From contig NC_072812.1 of assembly GCF_003013715.1 (NCBI RefSeq), positions 1,302,001 through 1,366,000 on the forward strand: a DNA stretch of 64,000 nucleotides, in the 5' to 3' direction. Below are positions 30,624 through 40,330 of this stretch, one piece after another; the stretch's first letter is position 1, and every line of letters starts with the position of its first letter. The notes below the pieces were generated by a model. That model was not told the DNA's origin. It made no database searches and saw only the letters and a list, made by a program, of their open reading frames with translations. Source of the DNA: Candidozyma auris (Eukaryota > Ascomycota > Pichiomycetes > Serinales > Metschnikowiaceae). The translations under genes and the position numbers were made by a program.

Positions 30624-31933
30624 ACTGTACGTGCCATGCTTTAAAAAAGAAAAAAAAAGGAAATGAAATGAAAATAATAGCATGGCAATCAATGCATCAT
30701 GTCTTTTGCTGCGCTCAGTGATAGGTGATACAGGGGAGCTCAATTTGAGCAACGACTGAGTACGTATATAACCAGTAATGGACTCCACAAAGACAACTTC
30801 ATCAAGAGAGATCCACAGAGGACGCAAATGTCGCTTTTACATGTCGCTTCTAGTAGTGTAAATTGTCTGTTCCTGAAACTAGTTGAGGTAGTAGTTAACA
30901 CAGAATAGAGGATTGAGAAGAGAACATCAAAGCATTTCAGCGTACAAGATAGACAAGAGTAACGAAACCTGTACAATCGATAAACTTGGAATACTTATAA
31001 TCAATGCGGCCTGTGAGATACAACCATTCAATTTCTCGTAAGCTTATTCTTGCTCTATATTTTTGCTACTAGTCTCAAATGAAAACCAAAAAAAACTGTC
31101 TATCGCCAACTTCTTTTCAGACTGACCTTTAAGATTCCTGATGGCGTGTGCAGGGCTTTTGACTATATGTTTTGTGTTATTCTATTGAGAATGAAGTTTC
31201 ATTTTTAACTTCAATCTCCTGATAGAGTGCCCAAGAATTTTGTGATGGCTGCAAAACGAGGTATTGGTAGTTGTTTTTCAAATTCATGAAAAGCAAATGG
31301 TTGGGTGCATTGACATAGACACAAGAATGAAACTGCTTAACCTATGTGTTGCGGCTAGAGAACTTCATTTGAATGAAGGTTGAAGAATACAGAATGGAGA
31401 CAGCTTTACATTGCTTCAAATTATATCAATTGCCCTTGGTTTGGCAGCTTCCTCGCTGAACTACTTCGAAAATACGGCACCGTGCATTTCGACTCCTCTT
31501 AAAGATTCTCTCAATAATTTAGCTTCATAACCTAATATTATGCATTCATTACAGATTTTTGGTTTCGATTCTTCGCTGCTAGATCGCCAACTCCGAGGTC
31601 ATTGTTCCGTACAAAATTTTTCCGCGTTATGTCTCCTTTGTACAATACCCCGAATCGTTCCGAAGAGCTGTCAAATCTTAGTACACACAAAAACGACACT
31701 AGGTTAGGAGTATTAGCATAGCAGGGTCCTATCTAGAGACACCAATACAGACCTTCTAAGGTTCTCGCCCCTCTCGTAGATTAGAAGATTTGTGAAGGTG
31801 AACTACTGTCTCGGAGCCGAAAGTCAGGATCCAATTTGATTGGACGCGAAATTTTTCGGTGTACATAGGACTTTTACAGAAACACCATACCATTACAACC
31901 TCAGCATATTCACTACACATCTTCTTCGCCGAC
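30624..31933. other. 1.3-kb intergenic, SFA1 3' flank and IDH2 promoter
   Basis: AT-rich tract with no supported ORF. A perfect 9-bp inverted repeat (TGCCATGCT at 30632-30640 and AGCATGGCA at 30679-30687) flanks a purine-rich 38-nt loop immediately after the SFA1 stop. The rest shows no tRNA or obvious snoRNA box pair, but an unannotated ncRNA cannot be excluded. Confidence 0.45.
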
Positions 31934-33034
31934 ATGTTCAGACAATTATCCAAGCTCACTGCTGTCCCAGTGCCAAGGTTCGCAAGATCTTACATCGCTG
32001 GTCAGTTCACCGGCCAGAAAAAAGCCAACGGTAAGTATACCGTCACCTTGATCGAGGGTGATGGTATTGGTGTGGAAATCTCCCAGGCGGTCAAGGATAT
32101 CTATGCTGCTGCCAATGTGCCAATCGAGTGGGAGCCTGTTGATGTCACTCCTCTTTTGATTGACGGTAAGACTACTTTGCCTCAGGCTGCCGTTGACTCT
32201 GTTAACAGAAACTTGGTTGCCTTGAAGGGTCCTTTGGCAACTCCGGTCGGTAAAGGTCACACCTCCATGAACTTGACCTTGAGAAGAACCTTCAACTTGT
32301 TTGCCAACGTCAGACCATGTAAGTCTATTGTTGGTTACGACACTCCTTACGAGAACGTCGACACTGTGTTGATCAGAGAGAACACCGAAGGTGAGTACTC
32401 TGGTATTGAGCACACCATCGTTCCTGGCGTTGTTCAGTCGATCAAGTTGATCACTAAACCTGCTTCTGAGAAGGTCATCAGATACGCTTTTGAGTACGCT
32501 AAGAGCATCAACAAGCCACACGTTTTGGTTGTCCACAAGGCCTCCATCATGAAATTGTCTGACGGTTTGTTCGTTGAGACCGCTAAGGAGGTTGCCAAGG
32601 AGTACCCAGACGTCTCCTTGGACTACGAATTGTTGGACAACACCTCCTTGAAATTGGCCCAGGACCCTGCTGACTACAAGAACGTTGTTATGGTCATGCC
32701 TAACTTGTACGGTGACATCATGTCCGACTTAGCATCTGGTTTGATCGGTGGTTTGGGTTTGACCCCATCCGGTAACATGGGTAACAAGGTCTCTATCTTC
32801 GAGGCTGTCCACGGCTCTGCTCCTGATATTGCTGGTAAGGGCTTGGCTAACCCAACCGCTTTGTTGTTGTCTTCTTGTATGATGTTGAGACACATGTCTT
32901 TGAACAAGGACGCTGACAGAATCGAAAATGCTGTTTTGAAGACTATCGCTTCTGGCCCAGAGAATAGAACTGGTGACTTGAAGGGAACTGCTTCTACCAA
33001 GCACTTCACCGAGCAGGTTATCAAGAACTTGTAA
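31934..33034 (+). CDS. IDH2: mitochondrial NAD-isocitrate dehydrogenase, catalytic subunit
   Basis: Oxidative decarboxylation of isocitrate in the TCA cycle, in the Idh1-Idh2 octamer. I start at ATG 31934 ([20 protein letters not shown]), a clear mitochondrial presequence; the longer frame begins with GTG. The 366-residue protein has TLIEGDGIG, the isocitrate-binding loop [30 protein letters not shown] and the NAD region [13 protein letters not shown]. Alignment from memory is closer to yeast Idh2 (catalytic) than Idh1, for example NVPIEWE and [13 protein letters not shown] is absent, so expression is probably high. Confidence 0.93.
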   Translation: MFRQLSKLTAVPVPRFARSYIAGQFTGQKKANGKYTVTLIEGDGIGVEISQAVKDIYAAANVPIEWEPVDVTPLLIDGKTTLPQAAVDSVNRNLVALKGPLATPVGKGHTSMNLTLRRTFNLFANVRPCKSIVGYDTPYENVDTVLIRENTEGEYSGIEHTIVPGVVQSIKLITKPASEKVIRYAFEYAKSINKPHVLVVHKASIMKLSDGLFVETAKEVAKEYPDVSLDYELLDNTSLKLAQDPADYKNVVMVMPNLYGDIMSDLASGLIGGLGLTPSGNMGNKVSIFEAVHGSAPDIAGKGLANPTALLLSSCMMLRHMSLNKDADRIENAVLKTIASGPENRTGDLKGTASTKHFTEQVIKNL

Positions 33035-33121
33035 GTTGAAGTGTTCTGATACATCCAAGTTGTTGGACACTGAAACTTGTCTATTTGCGTAACTACATGT
33101 AATACATCTCTTAGAATTCAA

Positions 33122-33784
33122 TTATAAGTTTTCGAGAGCAATATTCGTTCCTTCCACAATAGCCTTGTGCTCTACTGAGTGAACTCTTTCCTCATACTGC
33201 TCCAAAGTTTCTTCCTTTTTTAATTCAAGCTCCTTCACCAAGATAGGTTCACCACGGTCAACTTCTGCAATCACTTTATGTATCATGACACCACCTACCG
33301 AGATTTCTCCATCTTGACCGGCTTTCCAGGCTCTTTCAATGGCGTGTGTACCATCGAAAGCACCGGGCAATGCTGGATGCAAATTAATGATTTTTACATT
33401 AGCTTCCTCTAACGGGTGCAACACTGCTGGCGACAAAATAAGCATCCATCCAGCACAAACAATGAGATCAGGCTTTTTATAACCGGAATCCTGCTTACTC
33501 TCAGTATGACCGTAAATTAAGAGATTGGCCAAGTCCTTATTAAACTGTTCGCGTCTCTTTTGTCTTTCAAGCTTCTGTTCTTTTGTGGTGCCCTTGTAGT
33601 AGCTCTTCAATGTGTGTGTTTTGCAAACGATACCGGCTTTCTGAGCTCTTTCCAAGCCGTAAGCTGTTTCACTGGATGAGATGACTTGAGTGATTTTGCC
33701 TTTTAAGACCCCACTAGCCTCGGCATCTATAAGAGCTTGCAAATTGGAGCCAGAGCCCGAAATGAGAACGGTAATGTCGGGCAT
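33122..33784 (-). CDS. ADE8: phosphoribosylglycinamide formyltransferase
   Basis: Third step of de novo purine synthesis, transferring formyl from 10-formyl-THF to GAR. The 220-residue monofunctional enzyme (yeast Ade8 214) starts MPDITVLISGSGSNLQALID, the GAR-phosphate binding loop. It contains INLHPALPGAFDGTHAIERAW with the catalytic His and the folate-site Asp region. It is convergent with IDH2, 87 bp apart. Confidence 0.95.
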   Translation of the reverse strand: MPDITVLISGSGSNLQALIDAEASGVLKGKITQVISSSETAYGLERAQKAGIVCKTHTLKSYYKGTTKEQKLERQKRREQFNKDLANLLIYGHTESKQDSGYKKPDLIVCAGWMLILSPAVLHPLEEANVKIINLHPALPGAFDGTHAIERAWKAGQDGEISVGGVMIHKVIAEVDRGEPILVKELELKKEETLEQYEERVHSVEHKAIVEGTNIALENL

Positions 33785-35227
33785 TGGCTGAGTTCAAAGG
33801 TAAAGATGTAGTTGGAATTGGTCTCTTTGACTCGGTTCACGAACTGTATGTAGGGGAGATGAGTTACAAATCAGTATTTTAAAGATAAAGGCTCCAATGA
33901 TAAGGGCCAAATCTGCTGGAGGATATCGCTGATCAGTCGACTGACGTACTAAAGGGCAATACCTGAGATTGCCGGTGATCAGCGTTATGTTTGTTCAAGT
34001 TTGTCGGTTTGCAACTTTTGCTCAATGCGCATGCTAAATTTCAATTTAGACGCTGAAAACAAAAATAAAACAGCGAGCTAGCATTGAATACAAGCTGCAA
34101 AAATAAATAATACTAATGGCGTCAACGCTTGAAAGAATTAAACGTCTAATAGCTTTCAAAACACCTTAACAAACAACCCAGACTGCCACAAGACGCTTAT
34201 TGTAGTTGCAGGGATGCAGCCTTTACTTTGGTAAACGACACAGGACCATCCAAAGCGAGTTTTACAGAATCAATGAGAGAAGCATCGGAGATCATTCATG
34301 ATCACAATTGAAACACTCTGAAGCTGGGTTTGTTAAGAACTAGTGAATCCGCTCGTAATCCCTATACTCTGTGACGAAATTCCACACTTAGCAATAGACA
34401 GGAATGAAAGAAGAAGTTTCAAGGATGTTATCAGGAAATTCTGTTGGTATCGATACTATTTGCACGAGATTCTTTACCATGGCGCAGACAGCTATTTGCC
34501 ACCACCCTCCGACTCAAATGGCTGCAAAATGTACCCCACCAGAGACACGACTGATAACACTACGCACCCAGATCAGCCCTCCACCTACTGCACTCACCCA
34601 GCTTATCGACAAAATATCCCCTTACGAAATACTTTCATTGATAATTTCTAACATATTCAGTAACCAATAAAATTCATTTCTTAACCCTCAATTCCTCAAT
34701 TACATCACCTGGCATTATTCTCCTCAGGTGACGCCACGACATTCACCCACCCCCTTCCATTTTCTGCGAACAGGCATTGCGTAGACACTCTCTAGGCGCT
34801 CACCTTTTTACCTGCTCGCTACGCCCTCAGGCTCTCCTCACTGAAATTGGCGATACGCCCCGAACAATGACTTCTCCACTCGACGTTCAAGGTATTGAAC
34901 GTCTCGATTAAGAGTACCGGGAGCCAAGAGTATTAACTTCTTTTAGAAAAAATTACAATCACTAATTCGAACTTGGGTAGCAATGGTCAATGCCATGCTC
35001 TTTTTGATATCCTTCTGGTGATGGCCCTTGGACCTCACCTGGCGCTAGTAGAGAGCTGCCGGGTAACATTGGGGGACTGAGATTTACGCAGCAGTCGCCT
35101 CACTTACTGCGAGAAAATTTTTTCCTCCAGATGGGCCTCGTGCGAATACCCTCTGGCTGAAAAAAGAACGCTTCTTCCTCTCTTCTTCCTTCCTGGTTAT
35201 CAAGTTAACACCAACAACAAGTTCAAT
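33785..35227. other. 1.4-kb intergenic, ADE8 and EFT2 promoters
   Basis: Divergent promoter region. The last 70 bases before EFT2 are strongly T/C-rich, as in highly expressed translation genes. An 88-codon frame at 34404-34670 with several ATGs is present but has no recognisable content or codon bias, so I do not call it. Confidence 0.45.
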
Positions 35228-37893
35228 ATGGGTATGTAGATTGCTGCATCGACTGCAGTTGATGTCGAATGGGTTGGTCCTTGGAAATTGGGGAGTTGTG
35301 CCACTTTTTGATGGTCCCTCTGTCCTATCTGATGACCTCTCAATTGCAACGAAATACTAACAGGATAGTTGCTTTTACTATTGACCAAATCCGTGGCTTG
35401 ATGGACAAGGTTACCAATGTGCGTAACATCTCCGTCATTGCTCACGTCGATCACGGTAAGTCTACTTTGACTGACTCCTTGGTCCAGAAGGCTGGTATCA
35501 TTTCTGCCGCCAAGGCTGGTGACGCCAGATTTATGGACACCAGAAAGGATGAGCAGGAAAGAGGTATTACCATCAAGTCTACTGCTATCTCTTTGTACGC
35601 TTCGCTCACTGAGGAAGACACCAAGGAGATCAAGCAGAAGACTGACGGTACTTCTTTCTTGATCAACTTGATCGACTCCCCAGGTCACGTTGACTTCTCT
35701 TCTGAGGTTACTGCCGCTTTGAGAGTCACTGACGGTGCTTTGGTTGTTGTTGACTGTGTTGAAGGTGTCTGTGTCCAGACTGAGACTGTGTTGAGACAAG
35801 CCTTGTCTGAGAGAATCAAGCCAGTCGTTATTATCAACAAGGTTGACAGAGCTTTGTTGGAATTGCAGACCACCAAGGAGGACTTGTACCAGTCCTTCTC
35901 CAGAACTGTTGAGTCCGTCAACGTCATCATCTCCACGTACGCTGACAAGACTGTTGGTGACGTTCAGGTCGCTCCAGAGAAGGGTACCGTTGCTTTCGGT
36001 TCCGGTTTGCACGGTTGGGCCTTCACTGTTAGACAATTCGCCAACAGATACTCCAAGAAATTCGGTGTCGACAGACAGAAGATGATGGAGAGATTGTGGG
36101 GTGACTCTTTCTTTAACCCTAAGACCAAGAAGTGGACCAACAAGGACAAGGACGCTGATGGAAAGCAGTTGGAGAGAGCTTTCAACATGTTCGTTTTGGA
36201 CCCTATCTTTAGATTGTTCTCTTCTATCATGAACTTCAAGAAGGACGAGATCCCAACCTTGTTGGAGAAGTTGGAGATCAACTTGAAGGGTGACGAAAAG
36301 GACTTGGAGGGTAAGGCTTTGTTGAAGGTCGTCATGAGAAAGTTCTTGCCAGCTGCCGACGCCATGTTGGAGATGATTGTCATCCACTTGCCATCTCCAA
36401 TTACTGCTCAGGCTTACAGAGCTGAGACCTTGTACGAGGGTCCATCTGACGACGAGCACTGCCAGGCCATCAGAAACTGTGACCCTAAGGCTGACTTGAT
36501 GCTTTACGTCTCTAAGATGGTTCCAACCTCTGATAAGGGTAGATTCTACGCTTTCGGTCGTGTTTTCGCTGGTACCGTCAAGTCTGGTCAGAAGATCAGA
36601 ATTCAGGGTCCTAACTACCAGGTCGGTAAGAAGGAAGACTTGTTCTTGAAGTCTATCCAGAGAACCGTCTTGATGATGGGTGGTAAGGTCGAGCAGATTG
36701 ACGACTGTCCTGCCGGTAACATCGTCGGTTTAGTTGGTATTGACCAGTTCTTGTTGAAGTCTGGTACTCTTACCACTTCTGAGACCGCCCACAACATGAA
36801 GGTCATGAAGTTCTCTGTCTCTCCTGTTGTGCAGGTTGCTGTCGAAGTCAAGAACGCCAACGACTTGCCTAAGTTGGTCGAGGGTTTGAAGAGATTGTCT
36901 AAGTCTGACCCATGTGTTGTCTGTACCATCAATGAGTCCGGTGAGCACATTGTTGCTGCTACTGGTGAGTTGCACTTGGAAATTTGCTTGAACGATTTGG
37001 AGAACGACCACGCTGGTATTCCATTGAAGAAGACCGATCCAATTGTTTCTTACAGAGAGACTGTTCAGGCCGAGTCCTCCATGGTTGCCTTGTCCAAGTC
37101 TCCTAACAAGCATAACAGAATTTATGTCAAGGCTCAGCCAATTGACGAGGAGACCTCCTTGGACATTGAGAACGGTGTCATCAACCCAAGAGATGACTTC
37201 AAGGCCAGAGCTAGAATCTTGGCTGACAACCACGGTTGGGATGTTGCTGACGCCAGAAAGATCTGGTGTTTCGGTCCTGACGGTAACGGTCCTAACTTGG
37301 TTGTTGACCAGACTAAGGCCGTTCAGTACTTGAACGAAATTAAGGACTCTGTCGTCGCTGCCTTCCAGTGGGCTACTAAGGAAGGTCCTATCTTCGGTGA
37401 GAACGTTAGATCCGTCAGAGTTAACATCTTGGATGTTACCTTGCACGCTGATGCTATCCACAGAGGTGGTGGTCAGATCATCCCAACCATGAGAAGAGCT
37501 ACCTACGCTTCTATCTTGTTGGCCGAGCCAGCTATTCAGGAGCCAGTCTTCTTGGTTGAGATCCAGTGTCCTGAGAACGCTATTGGTGGTATCTACTCTG
37601 TTTTGAACAAGAAGAGAGGTCAGGTCGTCTCTGAGGAGCAGAGACCAGGTACTCCATTGTTCACCATCAAGGCTTACTTGCCAGTTAACGAGTCCTTCGG
37701 TTTCTCTGGTCAATTGAGACAGGCTACTGGTGGTCAGGCTTTCCCACAGTTGATTTTCGACCACTGGGCCGTGTTGAACGGTGACCCAACCGACCCATCC
37801 TCCAAGCCAGGTGAAATCGTCCAGAAGAAGAGAATCCACTCTGGTCTTAAACCTGAGGTTCCAGGCTACGAGGAGTACTACGACAAGTTGTAA
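35228..37893 (+). CDS. EFT2: translation elongation factor 2, spliced
   Basis: GTPase that moves the ribosome along mRNA. The true gene begins with a 4-nt coding exon ATGG (35228-35231). A 137-bp intron follows, then exon 2 (35369-37893) continues TTGCTTTTACT, giving [21 protein letters not shown] and 842 residues, the exact family length. The unspliced frame would replace the N terminus with unrelated residues. Visible motifs: G1 [10 protein letters not shown]3 DSPGH, NKVD, and [12 protein letters not shown] with the diphthamide His699. Codon use is extremely biased and CTG-free. Confidence 0.97.
35232..35368 (+). other. spliceosomal intron of EFT2
   Basis: Donor GTATGT at 35232, branch point TACTAAC at 35355-35361, acceptor ATAG ending at 35368. 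It splits codon 2 after its first base. Removing it restores the invariant MVAFT start of EF-2. The CAG overlapping the branch point is too close to serve as acceptor. Confidence 0.93.
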
Positions 37894-38847
37894 GCGAATT
37901 TGGGCCCTCACATACTATAGCGTCGGGATTATTGTTCATAATAATAGTAAACGTACTTGCTTTGTATCATTGTAGAATTCGCTGGTATGAGAGACATGGT
38001 CAGAAGATGTGGTTGCGGAAATATAGTACTCCTTAGATAAAGATTAAGACGGTATGTTAGATCGGTTAAAAGCTATTGCCGCTGCAACTTAAATGTCTCA
38101 CTTGGCGAGAGATTTTTTACATAGCGAGAAAAGCCTTCGGTTCCATCCCGGTGCGGCTGCTATTTAATCCCCTTCGGGGTCACTGATGACTAGTATATTA
38201 CGTGCATACAGCGAAAAGTTTCCCTTCACTTTTTTTTTCACTATGTACCCGAGTGGCCTAGGTTTTCGCAGCTCCGAATGTTCCGGCTACCGTCACCTTC
38301 CTGTCACCACTTTGCTTTGTGGCGAATGAAGGAACAACTCCAGGTTTGCATCGAACTTGTTGCTGTTGCAGAGAGCAAACGCACTTGTGCTCCAACTCAC
38401 AAAGCGTTTTCTCACCTCACTGAGTGCTACACGGAACTTCCGGAAGCTTTGCTTTGCGTTAGAGCAGGGCAACCTTTATGCGCGTAATCTTTGTAATTTG
38501 ATTAATAATGGGGAAGTGCTTCGAGAGGTCACCAATATAGAACAGACCGAGTGATTGGCCATCTGTAATGGGCATAATGAAAGGGGAATATCCTCCGTCC
38601 ATTGTCTACACTTGACGCAGGCCCTGAGAAGGCGGCCCTTTTTAATATAATCCTCCCTCTAAGATGTAAAATTCTGTTGCACACTTGCTCCTTCGGGAAC
38701 TCCATCGCTCCTAACCTTATATACGCGAGGCTCGTATATAAGTAAGACACATTTGCGTGCAATTGAACATACTCAATATTTGTCCTTTTACATTTGTGCT
38801 TCAGTCTGTTGGACTCAATCCATACCACCTCGATTCCCTGTCCCTTA
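37894..38847. other. 954-bp intergenic, EFT2 3' flank and orphan-gene promoter
   Basis: Contains a small C/G hairpin with a TTCG loop (38169-38179) next to a TATTTAA, and T-runs near 38230. A perfect 10-bp inverted repeat with a TATA box in each arm lies at 38716-38742. Open frames here are short and unconvincing. Confidence 0.45.
38716..38742. repeat. palindromic TATA element, 10-bp inverted repeat
   Basis: CTTATATACG and CGTATATAAG are exact reverse complements separated by 7 bases (CGAGGCT). Each arm contains TATATA, so TBP could bind in either direction. The right arm lies about 105 bp upstream of the orphan gene ATG. Confidence 0.7.
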
Positions 38848-39930
38848 ATGAATTTTCACCAAAGCGGACTCCATGCGCTCCTTACGCTTGCATCTATTGC
38901 ATCGAGTCTAACGATGCTTTACGCCTACAAAGGGCTTCCGCTCAAACGTGCCAGAATAAACTGCATTTTCATCACCATCGTTTCTTCTTCAGCAATTTAC
39001 GCTCTAGCATGTGCAATAATGCCTCTGGGCGTTCTCATACCGACACCAGATTTTGATTTTGCCTCGGCTCCGATTCTGCTGGTGGAAGACATTCTCCGCC
39101 ATGCGATTCGAGTTAGTCATCTGCTAGGCATCGTTGCATTGGCATTCATTCTCGGTCTATACTATAGCATCGGATCATCCACAGAAAAGGGCCTTGAATG
39201 TTTGGATGATTCGCTCTACCATGGGCGTGGCCAAGAGTCGGGTGAAAAATTGTACAGAGCCGTGCATTTCAACCATACCAAACATCGCAGCGTCAGATTT
39301 CAAGACTTTCTTGGCAATTGTTTCACGATGACAGGAATTCTCTCCTGTTTTGTCGCCTTTTGGCCTGCCAACTGGCTCCTCGCCTTCTCTCATACGATAT
39401 ACGAGTACCATGGCTGCAGTATTGTCACGGACCACATATTATGGAGCATGTTTGCATTTGCCTTGGCCAAAACATGCTTCACATGTATCAAGAATTTGTC
39501 AGTCCCATGTCGCCTGTTTTCTAACGGAGTGCAAGTCTGGACGAACTTCTGCTGGCTTTACGGGACTGGCTTGATAGTGGTCGCGGGAGTTTTCTGGGCT
39601 CTCGCGCTGGACGTGATGATGGTGTACATGTACAAGGCGACAGCACTCATTCAACAAAATCAGAGACTAGATAGCGTCATTGTGGCGGGTATTCCGAAGC
39701 AGTTTAATTTTGTCACCAGCGCCATGGCAGAATTTTTACTTGACAATGTCTTTTCTCATCAATCATCCGAAAGTGTTGCATTGAGTGAAGTTTTGCAGCA
39801 ACTGATAAGCGTGTTTGCAAGAGCGATGGATGATTCGATCTGGATCATAATGCTTTGGATAGCGGTGTTGTCACCACTATTTAAAGGTGTTGTTGTACAC
39901 TATACGATTCGAAACAAAATGGCGTCATAA
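38848..39930 (+). CDS. unrecognised multi-pass membrane protein
   Basis: I do not recognise this 360-residue protein. The start is the ATG at 38848, since the frame upstream begins with TTG. Hydrophobic segments lie at about 8-27, 39-64, 89-108, 158-180, 190-211, 234-262 and 329-355, so seven membrane spans are plausible. Two polar stretches stand out: 109-157 (His/Arg-rich) and 266-328. No signal-transduction or transporter motif that I know is present. The gene uses at least six CTG codons (for example at 60, 77, 78 and 92), many more than its neighbours. If CTG is serine, several spans become more polar. Low expression or a young gene would fit. A TATA palindrome sits upstream. Confidence 0.65.
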   Translation: MNFHQSGLHALLTLASIASSLTMLYAYKGLPLKRARINCIFITIVSSSAIYALACAIMPLGVLIPTPDFDFASAPILLVEDILRHAIRVSHLLGIVALAFILGLYYSIGSSTEKGLECLDDSLYHGRGQESGEKLYRAVHFNHTKHRSVRFQDFLGNCFTMTGILSCFVAFWPANWLLAFSHTIYEYHGCSIVTDHILWSMFAFALAKTCFTCIKNLSVPCRLFSNGVQVWTNFCWLYGTGLIVVAGVFWALALDVMMVYMYKATALIQQNQRLDSVIVAGIPKQFNFVTSAMAEFLLDNVFSHQSSESVALSEVLQQLISVFARAMDDSIWIIMLWIAVLSPLFKGVVVHYTIRNKMAS

Positions 39931-40330
39931 ACAATGTACTGTGATGCCGCTTCTCAAGCAGTCAGTAATGAACTATATAACGCTAATGTAAAGTAGGATA
40001 TAAATCGAAGATGACCCTTGGACTCCGTCTGTGTTACAGAAGTCCTTTACCTGATTCATCGCTTTGATCGCAAGTTGCTACCAACTTGGGACAATCAAGT
40101 ACCAAACGCAGATGCGGGTCAGATAGGCCATTCTGACTCGCAAAATACAATCGTTTATTGGAGCCAAGGGCTTAAACTTCATATCGGATTCCGTGGCTTG
40201 ATAAGGTGTATCTGTGTGAAGGCTTATCAGGAACTGGCTGCCAAATGCGGCATTCCGTTCCATAATCTCTGTGGGTTAAATACGTGATAAAACGTCCCAA
40301 TGTTCGAGTTTCAACAACTCTAGGTAAATT
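39931..40330. other. 400-bp intergenic, amine oxidase promoter
   Basis: No supported gene. A 90-codon open frame at 40018-40287 begins with a non-ATG codon and has no recognisable content. Confidence 0.45.

Noticed and set aside
34404..34670. 88-codon ORF upstream of EFT2
   Set aside because: It has ATGs but no recognisable domain, no codon bias and several low-complexity Pro/Thr stretches. Likely chance.
35269..35368. Unspliced N terminus of EF-2
   Set aside because: It encodes residues unrelated to EF-2. Splicing ATGG to exon 2 gives the conserved start and exact length.
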